64,000 nucleotides of DNA from Kribbella caucasensis (GTDB lineage: Bacteria > Actinomycetota > Actinomycetes > Propionibacteriales > Kribbellaceae), in assembly GCF_004361855.1 (NCBI RefSeq), contig NZ_SNWQ01000022.1, positions 83,181-147,180 on the forward strand, given 5' to 3'. The notes below the pieces were generated by a model. It was not told the DNA's origin, did not search any database, and was given only the letters and a program-made list of their open reading frames with translations. The position numbers and the translations under genes are program-made. Positions 25,746 through 32,295 of this stretch are shown one piece after another; within the stretch, counting starts at the first letter, position 1; each line of letters opens with the position of its first letter.

Positions 25746-25940
25746 ATGAACACCATGATTCGGAAGCCTAAGTCCGACATGACCGCGCTGCCGTGCGCCC
25801 TGATCCAGGGTGCCCCGTCGCGTCTGCACGTCGCGACCGTTGTGCTCCTGGCGCCGGATTACGCCCAGTTCGAGGGCGGAGCTGTCGCCGATGTGAAGCG
25901 TGGCGGTCAGGGTTCTAGAGCATGGAGACCACCGGCCTGA
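25746..25940 (+). CDS. whiB7 leader ORF (regulatory uORF)
   Basis: A 64-codon frame starting at ATG 25746 with a near-perfect SD (AGGAGGTG at 25731-25738). The peptide (MNTMIRKPKSDMTALPC..., ending SRAWRPPA) matches nothing I know. Its stop (25938-25940) falls inside the first leader hairpin, just ahead of the terminator. Known WhiB7/WblC leaders have such an upstream ORF whose stalled translation under ribosome-targeting antibiotics prevents termination. Likely a sensor, not a functional protein. Confidence 0.7.
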   Translation: MNTMIRKPKSDMTALPCALIQGAPSRLHVATVVLLAPDYAQFEGGAVADVKRGGQGSRAWRPPA

Positions 25941-26006
25941 CTCTCAAGTCAGCCGGCACCTCCGAGGCCGCGGAACCCACCAAGGGTCCCGCGGCCCTTT
26001 TGTTTG
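25932..26006 (+). terminator. whiB7 attenuator: two hairpins ending in an intrinsic terminator
   Basis: The first stem is CTGACT (25937-25942) with AGTCAG (25947-25952), extended by CCGG pairs on both sides, and contains the uORF stop codon. The second is GGCCGCGG-AA-CCC (25966-25978) with GGG-TC-CCGCGGCC (25984-25996), followed by CTTTTGTTTG. This is a canonical intrinsic terminator in a leader, about 85 bases before the whiB7 start. The arrangement points to translation-controlled attenuation. Confidence 0.8.
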
Positions 26007-26089
26007 TCAGCACAGATTTACCGGCCACCAACCGGTGGTCGGAACGGACGACAAGAGATCAGCACGACAGTCACTTGGAGGTGACCGGA

Positions 26090-26377
26090 ATGAGCGTGAG
26101 CTTCCTCGATGCATTCACCGAGGTGGCCTCGTCGCAGGACCTGCCCTGTCGGTCCTACGCGCCAGAACTCTTCTTCGCCGAATCGCCGGCGGACGTCGAG
26201 TACGCCAAGTCTCTCTGCACCACCTGCCCGCTGAAGGCGGAATGCCTGGCCGGAGCGCTCGAGCGTTCCGAGCCGTGGGGAGTGTGGGGCGGCGAGCTGT
26301 TCGTCCAGGGAGTGGTGGTTCCGCGCAAGCGGCCCCGTGGGCGTCCCCGCAAGAACGACACCGTGACCGCTGCCTGA
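26090..26377 (+). CDS. whiB7: WhiB7 (WblC) antibiotic-response transcription factor
   Basis: A 95-residue WhiB protein. Four iron-sulfur cysteines are visible (LPCRSY, and CTTCPLKAEC giving three), followed by the turn GVWGGE and a C-terminal AT-hook RGRPRKN, which is specific to WhiB7. It pairs with the primary sigma factor and activates efflux, ribosome-protection and drug-modifying genes. The SD GGAGGTGA places the start at ATG 26090. An in-frame ATG at 25922 runs through the terminator region and should not be taken as the start. The neighbouring MFS pump at 27.7 kb could be a regulon member (inference). Confidence 0.95.
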   Translation: MSVSFLDAFTEVASSQDLPCRSYAPELFFAESPADVEYAKSLCTTCPLKAECLAGALERSEPWGVWGGELFVQGVVVPRKRPRGRPRKNDTVTAA

Positions 26378-26443
26378 GACCCACCCATCCGAATCGAGAC
26401 TCGAACCATGAACCCGAATCAGACTTCGCACAGGAGAACCGAA

Positions 26444-26629
26444 ATGCATTTACTTCACGAAGATCTCGCCCGTGCTCATTGTCGATCCAGACTGAGTGAC
26501 GCGGAGCAGAACCGGCGCTTCCGCCTGGCGCAGACCGTTGCGCGGGCGCAGAAGCAGGCCGAGCGGGCCACGGCGCGTGCGGAGAGGGCCAGCGCAAAGG
26601 CGCGCCTCACCCTCGCCCGCCTGGTCTGA
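26444..26629 (+). CDS. small basic coiled-coil-like protein downstream of whiB7
   Basis: A 61-residue protein beginning MHLLHEDLARAHCRSRLSDA and continuing as an Arg/Ala-rich helix with Q-K-Q-A-E-R-A-T repeats. No domain is recognised. AGGAG at 26432-26436 selects ATG 26444 over an ATG at 26408. It is 66 bases after whiB7, probably in the same transcript. The high Ala/Arg/Glu content suggests a single long helix. Confidence 0.7.
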   Translation: MHLLHEDLARAHCRSRLSDAEQNRRFRLAQTVARAQKQAERATARAERASAKARLTLARLV

Positions 26630-26834
26630 TCCACCCCGGTGCCGAACCACCGGCCGGACCGCCAAGGTCCGGCCGGCCGGCGCCACCCAACCGGCCGACC
26701 ACCCAGGAGCCGATCTCCCAGGGCCCGGCCGCGCAAGAACCCGGCCGCGGTATGAGCACGGCCGGCGCAGAACCGGAGCAGGGGGCCGAGAGCTGCGCCG
26801 GCCGAGTACACACCCCGGCCGACAGCTGAAACAC

Positions 26835-26870
26835 CGAAGGGGCGGCATCCACCGAGACGCCGCCCCTTCG
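26835..26870. terminator. terminator-like hairpin after the whiB7 unit
   Basis: CGAAGGGGCGGC (26835-26846) and GCCGCCCCTTCG (26859-26870) are perfect complements with a 12-base loop. It is about 205 bases beyond the small ORF; the intervening 26640-26830 is rich in CCGGCC motifs but has no gene. Confidence 0.65.
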
Positions 26871-26880
26871 CCACGCCCAC

Positions 26881-27056
26881 CGTGGCCCACCGCCGCCACC
26901 CCCGCCCACCGCCGCCACCTCCGCCCACCGCCGGCACCCCCGCCCACCGCCGGCACCCCCGCCCACCGCCGGCACCCCCGCCCACCGCCGCCACGCCCAC
27001 CGCCGCCACGCCCACCGCCGCCACCCCCGCCCACCGCCGCCACCCCCGCCGACGGT
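26881..27056. repeat. CCACCGCCG-type tandem repeats (18- and 12-15-bp units)
   Basis: About ten units built on CCCACCGCCGCCACCCCCG run through the interval, with GCCGGC variants in the middle and shorter units later. The minus strand is a run of short G-tracts, so four-stranded structures are conceivable. Open frames over it (Pro/His/Arg-rich) are composition artefacts. It separates the whiB7 region from a NUDIX gene read from the other side. Confidence 0.85.
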
Positions 27057-27117
27057 CGCCCCGCCCTTTGCCACAAGCTGCCCCCACCTCCCGGTTTCGG
27101 CCGCCTCAGGGGTTGTC

Positions 27118-27642
27118 CTAGGAGTTCAGCAGGGTTTGCTGGAGGCCTACGAGGGTGATGGCGCTGACGATCTCGCGGCGCTGGATCAAGCCCGGTACGT
27201 CGGACAGCGGGATCCACTCGATTCGGTCGGACTCGTTTCGCTCGACCGGGTGCCCGATCCAGGTCGCCGTGGTGGCGCGGTACACGTGGTGGGCCGCGTC
27301 CATGATCCCCGCGCCCGGCTGGGAGTAGATCAGCTCGCTCAGCGGCCCCGGACGCCAGCCGGTCTCCTCCTCGACCTCCCGCGCGGCCGCCGCGATCGGC
27401 GTCTCACCGGGCTCGACGATCCCCATCGGCAGTTCCCAGGCCCACGTGTCCGTCAGGAACCGATGCCGCCAGAGCAGCAGCACCCGATCGTCGACGTCCG
27501 TCACTACCGCAGCGGCCACGTCGCTCAGGCGGATCGCGTGGTACTCCGTCCGCCCTCCATCCGGCTGTTCGACGTCCAGGGCGCGCACGCTCAACCACCG
27601 ACTGCCCCAGAGCTCCTCGTCACCGTGGATCCGCCAGCGCAT
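27118..27642 (-). CDS. NUDIX hydrolase (ADP-ribose-pyrophosphatase-like)
   Basis: A 174-residue NUDIX protein with the full box GIVEPGETPIAAAAREVEEE followed by TGW, an N-terminal WLSVRALDVEQPDG strand pair and a C-terminal IEWIPLSDVPGLI. The shape resembles ADP-ribose or nucleoside-diphosphate-sugar pyrophosphatases, but the substrate is not fixed by sequence. It diverges from the MFS transporter; a long inverted repeat (27646-27683) sits immediately upstream of its start. Confidence 0.85.
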   Translation of the reverse strand: MRWRIHGDEELWGSRWLSVRALDVEQPDGGRTEYHAIRLSDVAAAVVTDVDDRVLLLWRHRFLTDTWAWELPMGIVEPGETPIAAAAREVEEETGWRPGPLSELIYSQPGAGIMDAAHHVYRATTATWIGHPVERNESDRIEWIPLSDVPGLIQRREIVSAITLVGLQQTLLNS

Positions 27643-27645
27643 GGT

Positions 27646-27683
27646 TACGGACGAACCCTATGTCGATCCACGGTTCGTCCGTA
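27646..27683. promoter_or_regulatory. 12-bp inverted repeat, candidate operator between NUDIX and MFS genes
   Basis: TACGGACGAACC (27646-27657) and GGTTCGTCCGTA (27672-27683) are exact complements around 14 bases in the divergent promoter region. Related half-sites (CGGACGGATCG) follow toward the MFS start. No regulator gene is adjacent, so the binding protein is unknown. Confidence 0.6.
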
Positions 27684-27725
27684 CGACGCACTGGTATCGG
27701 ACGGATCGTCGGAAGGACTGGACGG

Positions 27726-29198
27726 ATGGACATCGTGGCGGCACCCAAGGCGGGTCGCAGGGAGTGGATCGGACTCGCAGTACTCGCACTGCCCACCCTC
27801 CTGGTCTCACTGGACACGTTCGTGATGCTGCTGGCGCTCCCACCGGTCGCCACGGCGCTCGGCGCGACCAGTAGCGAGCAGCTGTGGATCATGGACGTCT
27901 ACGGGTTCATGGTCGCCGGGTTCATGATCACGATGGGGTCCCTGGGCGACCGGATCGGGCGACGCCGGTTGTTGCTCGCGTCAGCGCTCGTATTCGGGGT
28001 GGCGTCCGTGCTCGCGGCGTACGCGAACAGCCCGGAGCTCCTGATCGGCGCCCGCGCCCTGCTCGGTCTGGCCGGTGCCGCGATCACGCCGTGCACGCTC
28101 TCCCTGGTGATGAATCTGTTCCGCGATCCCCGGCAGCAGGCCTCCGCGATCGGGATCTGGGGCGGCTGCTTCACGGTCGGTGCGGTGATCGGTCCGGTCG
28201 TCGGTGGGGTGCTGTTGGAGCACTTCTGGTGGGGTGCGGTGTTCCTGATCGGGGTGCCCGCGATGGTGGTGCTGCTGGTCGCCGGGCCGCTGTTGCTGCC
28301 GGAGTACCGCGATGCGTCAGCCGGGCGGATCGACCTGCCGAGTGTGGCGCTCTCGCTCGCCGGGATCCTGCCCTTGATCCAAGGGCTGAAGCAGTTGGCG
28401 GCGTCCGGTTGGGGTGCTGGGCCGGCCGGGTTCCTGGTTGTCGGGCTGGTGTTCGGGTGGTTGTTCCTGCGGAGGCAGCGGCGGCTGGTGGATCCGCTGG
28501 TCGATCTGGGGTTGTTCCGGAAGCGGACGTTCACGGTGACGTTGGGGAGCATGATGACGTACTCGATGCTCTCCGGCGGGGTGATGGTGTTCGTCGCGCA
28601 GTACTTCCAGCTGGTCGACGGGTTGTCGCCGCTGAAGTCCGGGCTGGCACTGGTGCCGGGCATGATCACGTCGACCGTGAGCTTTCAGGTCGCTCCTTTG
28701 CTGGCCCGGTGGATCCGGCCGGGGCGGTTGATCGCGGGGGCGCTGGTGTTCACCGTGGTGGGGATGGGGTTGGTCGCGGTGGCTGACAGTACGGCGATGC
28801 TGGTGGTCGCGTTCGCTGTCACCTGCCTCGGGGTTGCGCCGTTGATCGTGCTGGGGACGAACCTGGTCGTCGGGTCCGTTCCGCCGGAGAAGGCGGGGAC
28901 GGCTGCGGCGCTCTCACAGACGGGCAACGAGTTCGGGTACGCGCTGGGCATCGCAGTACTGGGCTCTGTCGTCACCGCGGTGTACCGGAGTGGCGCACCG
29001 TCGTCGGGTGGCGACTCGCTCGCCGCTGCACTCTCCGCCGGGCTCCCGGACGCCGTACTCGAGCAGGCGAGGGACGCGTTCACCAGTGGGCTGCACGTTG
29101 CCGCTGTGATCGCCGCCGTGGTGATCGCGGGGATGGCGGTGCTGCTGCGCGTCGTACTGCGCAAGCTTCCTGTACTAGGTGGCACCGACGGGCACTAG
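27726..29198 (+). CDS. MFS drug-type efflux transporter (DHA2, 14-TM)
   Basis: A 490-residue membrane protein of the EmrB/QacA type. The first helix carries LVSLDTFVMLLALPPVATAL (motif D1 region), loop 2-3 is GDRIGRRRLL (motif A), and TM5 holds the antiporter-like GPVVGGVLL (motif C). Fourteen hydrophobic segments can be traced. It probably exports drugs or metabolites with proton antiport. GGAAGGA seven bases upstream supports ATG 27726 rather than 27660. The inverted repeat at 27646-27683 may regulate it. The position close to whiB7 makes a drug-response role plausible but unproved. Confidence 0.88.
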   Translation: MDIVAAPKAGRREWIGLAVLALPTLLVSLDTFVMLLALPPVATALGATSSEQLWIMDVYGFMVAGFMITMGSLGDRIGRRRLLLASALVFGVASVLAAYANSPELLIGARALLGLAGAAITPCTLSLVMNLFRDPRQQASAIGIWGGCFTVGAVIGPVVGGVLLEHFWWGAVFLIGVPAMVVLLVAGPLLLPEYRDASAGRIDLPSVALSLAGILPLIQGLKQLAASGWGAGPAGFLVVGLVFGWLFLRRQRRLVDPLVDLGLFRKRTFTVTLGSMMTYSMLSGGVMVFVAQYFQLVDGLSPLKSGLALVPGMITSTVSFQVAPLLARWIRPGRLIAGALVFTVVGMGLVAVADSTAMLVVAFAVTCLGVAPLIVLGTNLVVGSVPPEKAGTAAALSQTGNEFGYALGIAVLGSVVTAVYRSGAPSSGGDSLAAALSAGLPDAVLEQARDAFTSGLHVAAVIAAVVIAGMAVLLRVVLRKLPVLGGTDGH

Positions 29199-29213
29199 AT
29201 GCAGACTGGTGCC

Positions 29214-29381
29214 ATGGCCAATCCGACCTGTGCACTGTGTGGTCAGCAAGCCGACAGTGAGGACCTACCACTCACCTGGGTGACGTCGCTGGAGAACGGC
29301 CGGCAGCTCGTGTACTGCGACCGCTGTGCCCGCGACAACGTCCGCAACATCGAAACCAAGCTCGACAGCGCCTGGTGGTAG
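29214..29381 (+). CDS. small zinc-ribbon-like protein
   Basis: A 55-residue protein, MANPTCALCGQQADSEDLPL with a second pair YCDRC, so a four-cysteine zinc site is likely. The C-terminus ENGRQLVYCDRC...LDSAWW resembles small conserved actinobacterial proteins of unknown role. An ATG at 29199 abuts the MFS stop and would add five residues; no SD decides between them. It is probably co-transcribed with the MFS gene. Confidence 0.75.
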   Translation: MANPTCALCGQQADSEDLPLTWVTSLENGRQLVYCDRCARDNVRNIETKLDSAWW

Positions 29382-29418
29382 CCAGACCGGCGGCCGACAG
29401 CTCGACCGACGGCCGGGG

Positions 29419-30738
29419 TCAGTCGTCGGCTGTCGTGAAGCCCGGCAGGAACTCCTCGAGCACCTCGCGAAAGGGAGCTTCCGCCTCCAGCTGGGCAAGA
29501 ACCGCCATGCCACCGATCCACAGTCGGTGGATGAGCACGTACGACGGCGGCATGTTGAGCTTGAAGGCCAGTGAGGCGTTCGGGGAGCGGAAATCGCCGG
29601 TGCGGCTCGCCTGTTCGCGCATCCAGGCCCGGCTGAACTGGAACGTCTCGGACCGGGCCGGCTCCGCGAACGGCGCCAGGTAGTCCATCAGCTGATCCGG
29701 GTCGATCTCCATCCGCGGCTTGACGAACCCCTCGTCGCGCAGCCCCTTCAGCACCGCGGCGCCGTCGCCGTCCAGCGAGATCCGCAGCAACCGCCCGATC
29801 GCGGGCGGCAGCCCGTCCGGGAGCCGTGCGCAGAGGCCGAAGTCGACCACGCCGAGCCGTCCGTCCTCCATCACCCGGAAGTTGCCGGGGTGCGGATCCG
29901 AGTGCAGCAACCCGGCCAGCCGCGGCCCGCTGAACATGAACCGCACGTACTTCAGCCCGATCTCGTCGCGCTCCTGCTTGGTGCCGCTCGCGATCACCGA
30001 CGACAGCGGCTTGCCCTCGATCCACTCCGACACGATCACCGAAGGGGAGTGCTTGATCACGCGAGGTACGACGAATTCGGGGTGCCCCTTGAACGCATCG
30101 GCGTACTGCTGCTGGGCCTGCGCCTCGCGGTCGTAGTCGAGTTCTTCGCCGATCCGCTCCTGCAGTTCCGCGACCAGCGGCTTCATGTCGAGCCCGGGGA
30201 CCAGCGTGCCGAACGTCCGGGCGAACCGGCCGAGCTGCCGCAGGTCCGCCCGCAACGCCTCCGCGGCGCCCGGGTACTGCAGCTTGACGGCGACCTCGCG
30301 CCCGTCCTTCAGCACCCCGCGATGCACCTGCCCGATCGACGCGGCCGCGGCCGGCAGGTCGTCGAACTCCTCGAACCGGTCCCGCCACCGCCGGCCCAGC
30401 TCACGCGACAGGATCGTGTGCACGGTCGAGGCCGGCATCGGCGGAGCAGAGTCCTGCAGCTTGGTCAGGGTCGCCCGGTACGGCGCCGCGAGCTCCTCGG
30501 GCATCGCGGACTCCATCAGGCTCAGCATCTGCCCGAACTTCATCGCGCCGCCCTTGAGCTCACCCAGGACGGCGAACAGCTGATCGGCGGTCCGGCGCTG
30601 GAACTCGGCCATCACCGCCTCGGCCGGCGCCCCGCCGATCCGCTTGCCGAGTCCGACGGTCGCCCGCCCCGCGGCACCGAGCGGCAGGCTGGCGAGCTTC
30701 GCAGTACGGCTCAACGCCTTGCGAGGGAGGTCCGACAC
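29419..30738 (-). CDS. ABC1/UbiB-family atypical protein kinase
   Basis: A 439-residue kinase-like protein of the AarF/UbiB/COQ8 family. It has the family marks KGGAMKFGQMLS (KxGQ), AAAASIGQVHR (Ala-rich nucleotide loop), VAVKLQYP (catalytic Lys), HSDPHPGNF and VVDFGLC (metal-binding DFG). In other bacteria these proteins assist quinone or lipid metabolism; in mycobacteria the homologue lies next to whiB7 and uvrD2, as here, and may be linked to drug resistance. It reads toward the MFS unit and starts 141 bases downstream of the DUF5679 stop on the same strand. Confidence 0.9.
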   Translation of the reverse strand: MSDLPRKALSRTAKLASLPLGAAGRATVGLGKRIGGAPAEAVMAEFQRRTADQLFAVLGELKGGAMKFGQMLSLMESAMPEELAAPYRATLTKLQDSAPPMPASTVHTILSRELGRRWRDRFEEFDDLPAAAASIGQVHRGVLKDGREVAVKLQYPGAAEALRADLRQLGRFARTFGTLVPGLDMKPLVAELQERIGEELDYDREAQAQQQYADAFKGHPEFVVPRVIKHSPSVIVSEWIEGKPLSSVIASGTKQERDEIGLKYVRFMFSGPRLAGLLHSDPHPGNFRVMEDGRLGVVDFGLCARLPDGLPPAIGRLLRISLDGDGAAVLKGLRDEGFVKPRMEIDPDQLMDYLAPFAEPARSETFQFSRAWMREQASRTGDFRSPNASLAFKLNMPPSYVLIHRLWIGGMAVLAQLEAEAPFREVLEEFLPGFTTADD

Positions 30739-30825
30739 TCTCCCATTCTGTCGGGTCCCCCCAAGCGAACCCCACCCCGGGTCGTCCCAAGCGCCTGCCA
30801 GTTGTTCCGGCCGTTAGACGCGACG

Positions 30826-30865
30826 AGGGGCGGTGGTCCGACCTGGTGGTCGGGCCGCCGCCCCT
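30826..30865. terminator. long GC-rich hairpin between DUF5679 and UbiB-like genes
   Basis: AGGGGCGGTGGTCCGACC (30826-30843) pairs with GGTCGGGCCGCCGCCCCT (30848-30865), leaving two mismatches and a 4-base loop. It follows the minus-strand DUF5679 stop by 14 bases. Confidence 0.7.
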
Positions 30866-30878
30866 ACGACTTGGTGCG

Positions 30879-31037
30879 TCAGGCCTTGCCGAGGATCCGG
30901 TTCAGGTTCGTACCGCACTCGGGGCACTTGGCCTTGGCCATGCGCGTGCCCTTGTCGTTGACCTTGACCTCGCCGTCGGCGGTGCGCTTGGCCTTGCACT
31001 TGACGCAGTAGAACTCGCCGCTCCAGGTCTCTGCCAT
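30879..31037 (-). CDS. DUF5679 zinc-ribbon protein
   Basis: A 52-residue protein too short for usual ORF cut-offs: MAETWSGEFYCVKCKAKRTA, then a basic linker and KCPECGTNLNRILGKA. Two CxxC pairs form a zinc ribbon. An excellent SD (AAGGAGAGG) sits six bases before ATG 31037. The family is widespread in actinobacteria; no function is known. It reads away from the hairpin and DnaA-box region. Confidence 0.9.
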   Translation of the reverse strand: MAETWSGEFYCVKCKAKRTADGEVKVNDKGTRMAKAKCPECGTNLNRILGKA

Positions 31038-31234
31038 GAGGGCCCTCTCCTTGCTCTGAATACCAGCCGGGGCGTTGGCCCCAGGCCGTCGTGGATGCTA
31101 GTGGCAGACCGTCCTGCCGTAGGCCGTTCGGCCCAGTTCGGGATTCACCCTACGGCAGGCTGAGCGCGACTCAAGCGCACTTCCCGGCCCGCGTGCCGCG
31201 TGGAAACCCCTTTCCGAGATCACCGCCGACACAG

Positions 31235-31313
31235 AACAGGCTCCCGGAGATCCGCCTGCGGAACCGCTCGGCTTCCCCTCCGAGCGGCCCCGGAGGCGGT
31301 CCGGGAGCCTGTT
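31235..31313. repeat. 79-nt long hairpin
   Basis: The outer stem AACAGGCTCCCGGA (31235-31248) and TCCGGGAGCCTGTT (31300-31313) is perfect. The pairing continues inward through CCGCCT/AGGCGG, CGG/CCG and CCGCTCGG/CCGAGCGG to an 8-base loop at 31272-31279. No gene covers it; it is intergenic between divergent DUF5679 and the metallopeptidase. It may be a structured RNA or cruciform. Confidence 0.85.
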
Positions 31314-31356
31314 GCAGACGACGCTAGAAGGCGCTCGGCGAACCGGCAACCCCGGA

Positions 31357-31511
31357 TTGTCCACCCCTGTGGATAAACCTGTGGGCAAGCTGTGGGACGC
31401 GCCGACGGACACTGTGGACGGGCGGGGGAACAGGATGTGAACAAACGGCGTCCATGGAACCGCTATCGGCCGTCTGACCTGCGAAAACGTTCGTGCACAG
31501 GATGTGGACGG
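31357..31511. promoter_or_regulatory. cluster of DnaA-box-like sequences
   Basis: One perfect box (TGTGGATAA, 31368-31376, complement TTATCCACA) is surrounded by near matches: TTGTCCACC (31357), TGTGGGCAA (31380), TGTGGGACG (31391), TGTGGACGG (31413), TGTGAACAA (31436) and TGTGGACGG (31503). Streptomyces-type boxes favour TTGTCCACA. The absence of dnaA/dnaN in the window argues against oriC; a DnaA-titration or DnaA-regulated site is possible. Confidence 0.55.
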
Positions 31512-31548
31512 AAGAAAGTTGGGGGTTTCGGGCGATACGGTTTGCTCC

Positions 31549-32085
31549 ATGGCCGACTCTCCGCCGCGACCGATCCCGCCGTACGTGGACATCCGCCGCA
31601 GCAAGCGCCGCAAGCGCACCGTGAGCGCCTACCGGGACGGCGAGCGGGTGGTCGTGCTGATGCCCGACCGGCTGTCCGCCGCGGAGGAGGCGCGCTGGGT
31701 CGAGACCATGCTCCAGCGGCTCGAACGACAGCGCAGCCGGTCCCGCGTGTCGGACGAAAAATTGTTGGCCAGAGCACATGAACTCGCGTGTCGCCACCTG
31801 CCGGAAGTGCCCGAACCTGCGTCAGTTCGCTGGGTTTCGAACCAAAACAGACGATGGGGATCCTGCACTCCGGCGGACCGCTCGATCCGCCTCTCCACCC
31901 GGTTGCAGGCGATGCCGGCCTGGGTCGTCGACTACGTCCTGGTGCACGAACTCGCCCATCTGGTCGAGCCGTCGCACAACGCCGCCTTCTGGAACCTCGT
32001 CCACCGGTACCCCAAGGCCGAGCGGGCCGAGGGCTACCTGGAGGGCATCTCCGCCGCCGCCAACCTCACCCTCGACGACTTCTGA
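31549..32085 (+). CDS. YgjP/DUF45-type (M48-like) metallopeptidase
   Basis: A 178-residue protein of the YgjP/SprT-like group. The zinc motif VLVHELAHLVEPSHN near residues 135-150 carries the HExxH core plus the downstream histidine, and NQNRRWGSCTPADRSIRLS is the family's WGSC segment. The start is taken at ATG 31549 (MADSPPRPIPP); an in-frame ATG at 31504 lies in the DnaA-box region and is unlikely. It is probably a cytosolic peptidase. It reads toward the MMPL gene with a 210-base gap. Confidence 0.85.
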   Translation: MADSPPRPIPPYVDIRRSKRRKRTVSAYRDGERVVVLMPDRLSAAEEARWVETMLQRLERQRSRSRVSDEKLLARAHELACRHLPEVPEPASVRWVSNQNRRWGSCTPADRSIRLSTRLQAMPAWVVDYVLVHELAHLVEPSHNAAFWNLVHRYPKAERAEGYLEGISAAANLTLDDF

Positions 32086-32295
32086 CCCTCCCGGATACGG
32101 CGAACCGGGGTTCACCGCAGGGTGGGGTGTGGTCTACCCCAGGGTGGGGGTGGGGCTGGCCCCAGGGTGAACTCGGTGGTCTCCTGCATGGTGGCGAACT
32201 ACTGCTCTCCAGAAGGCTTGGACTCGTGACCAGCGACGGCGACCGGCCGGGCTGGGCGGGTGCGCCTGAGGGGGCGCAGAGGGGCAGGGAAACCA

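Noticed and set aside
26396..26412. TCGAACCATGAAC as a LexA box
   Set aside because: Only one half resembles the actinobacterial SOS consensus, and it lies between whiB7 and the small gene.
26496..27158. Pro/His/Arg-rich frame over the CCACCGCCG repeats
   Set aside because: Only a translation of low-complexity DNA; no SD and no homology.
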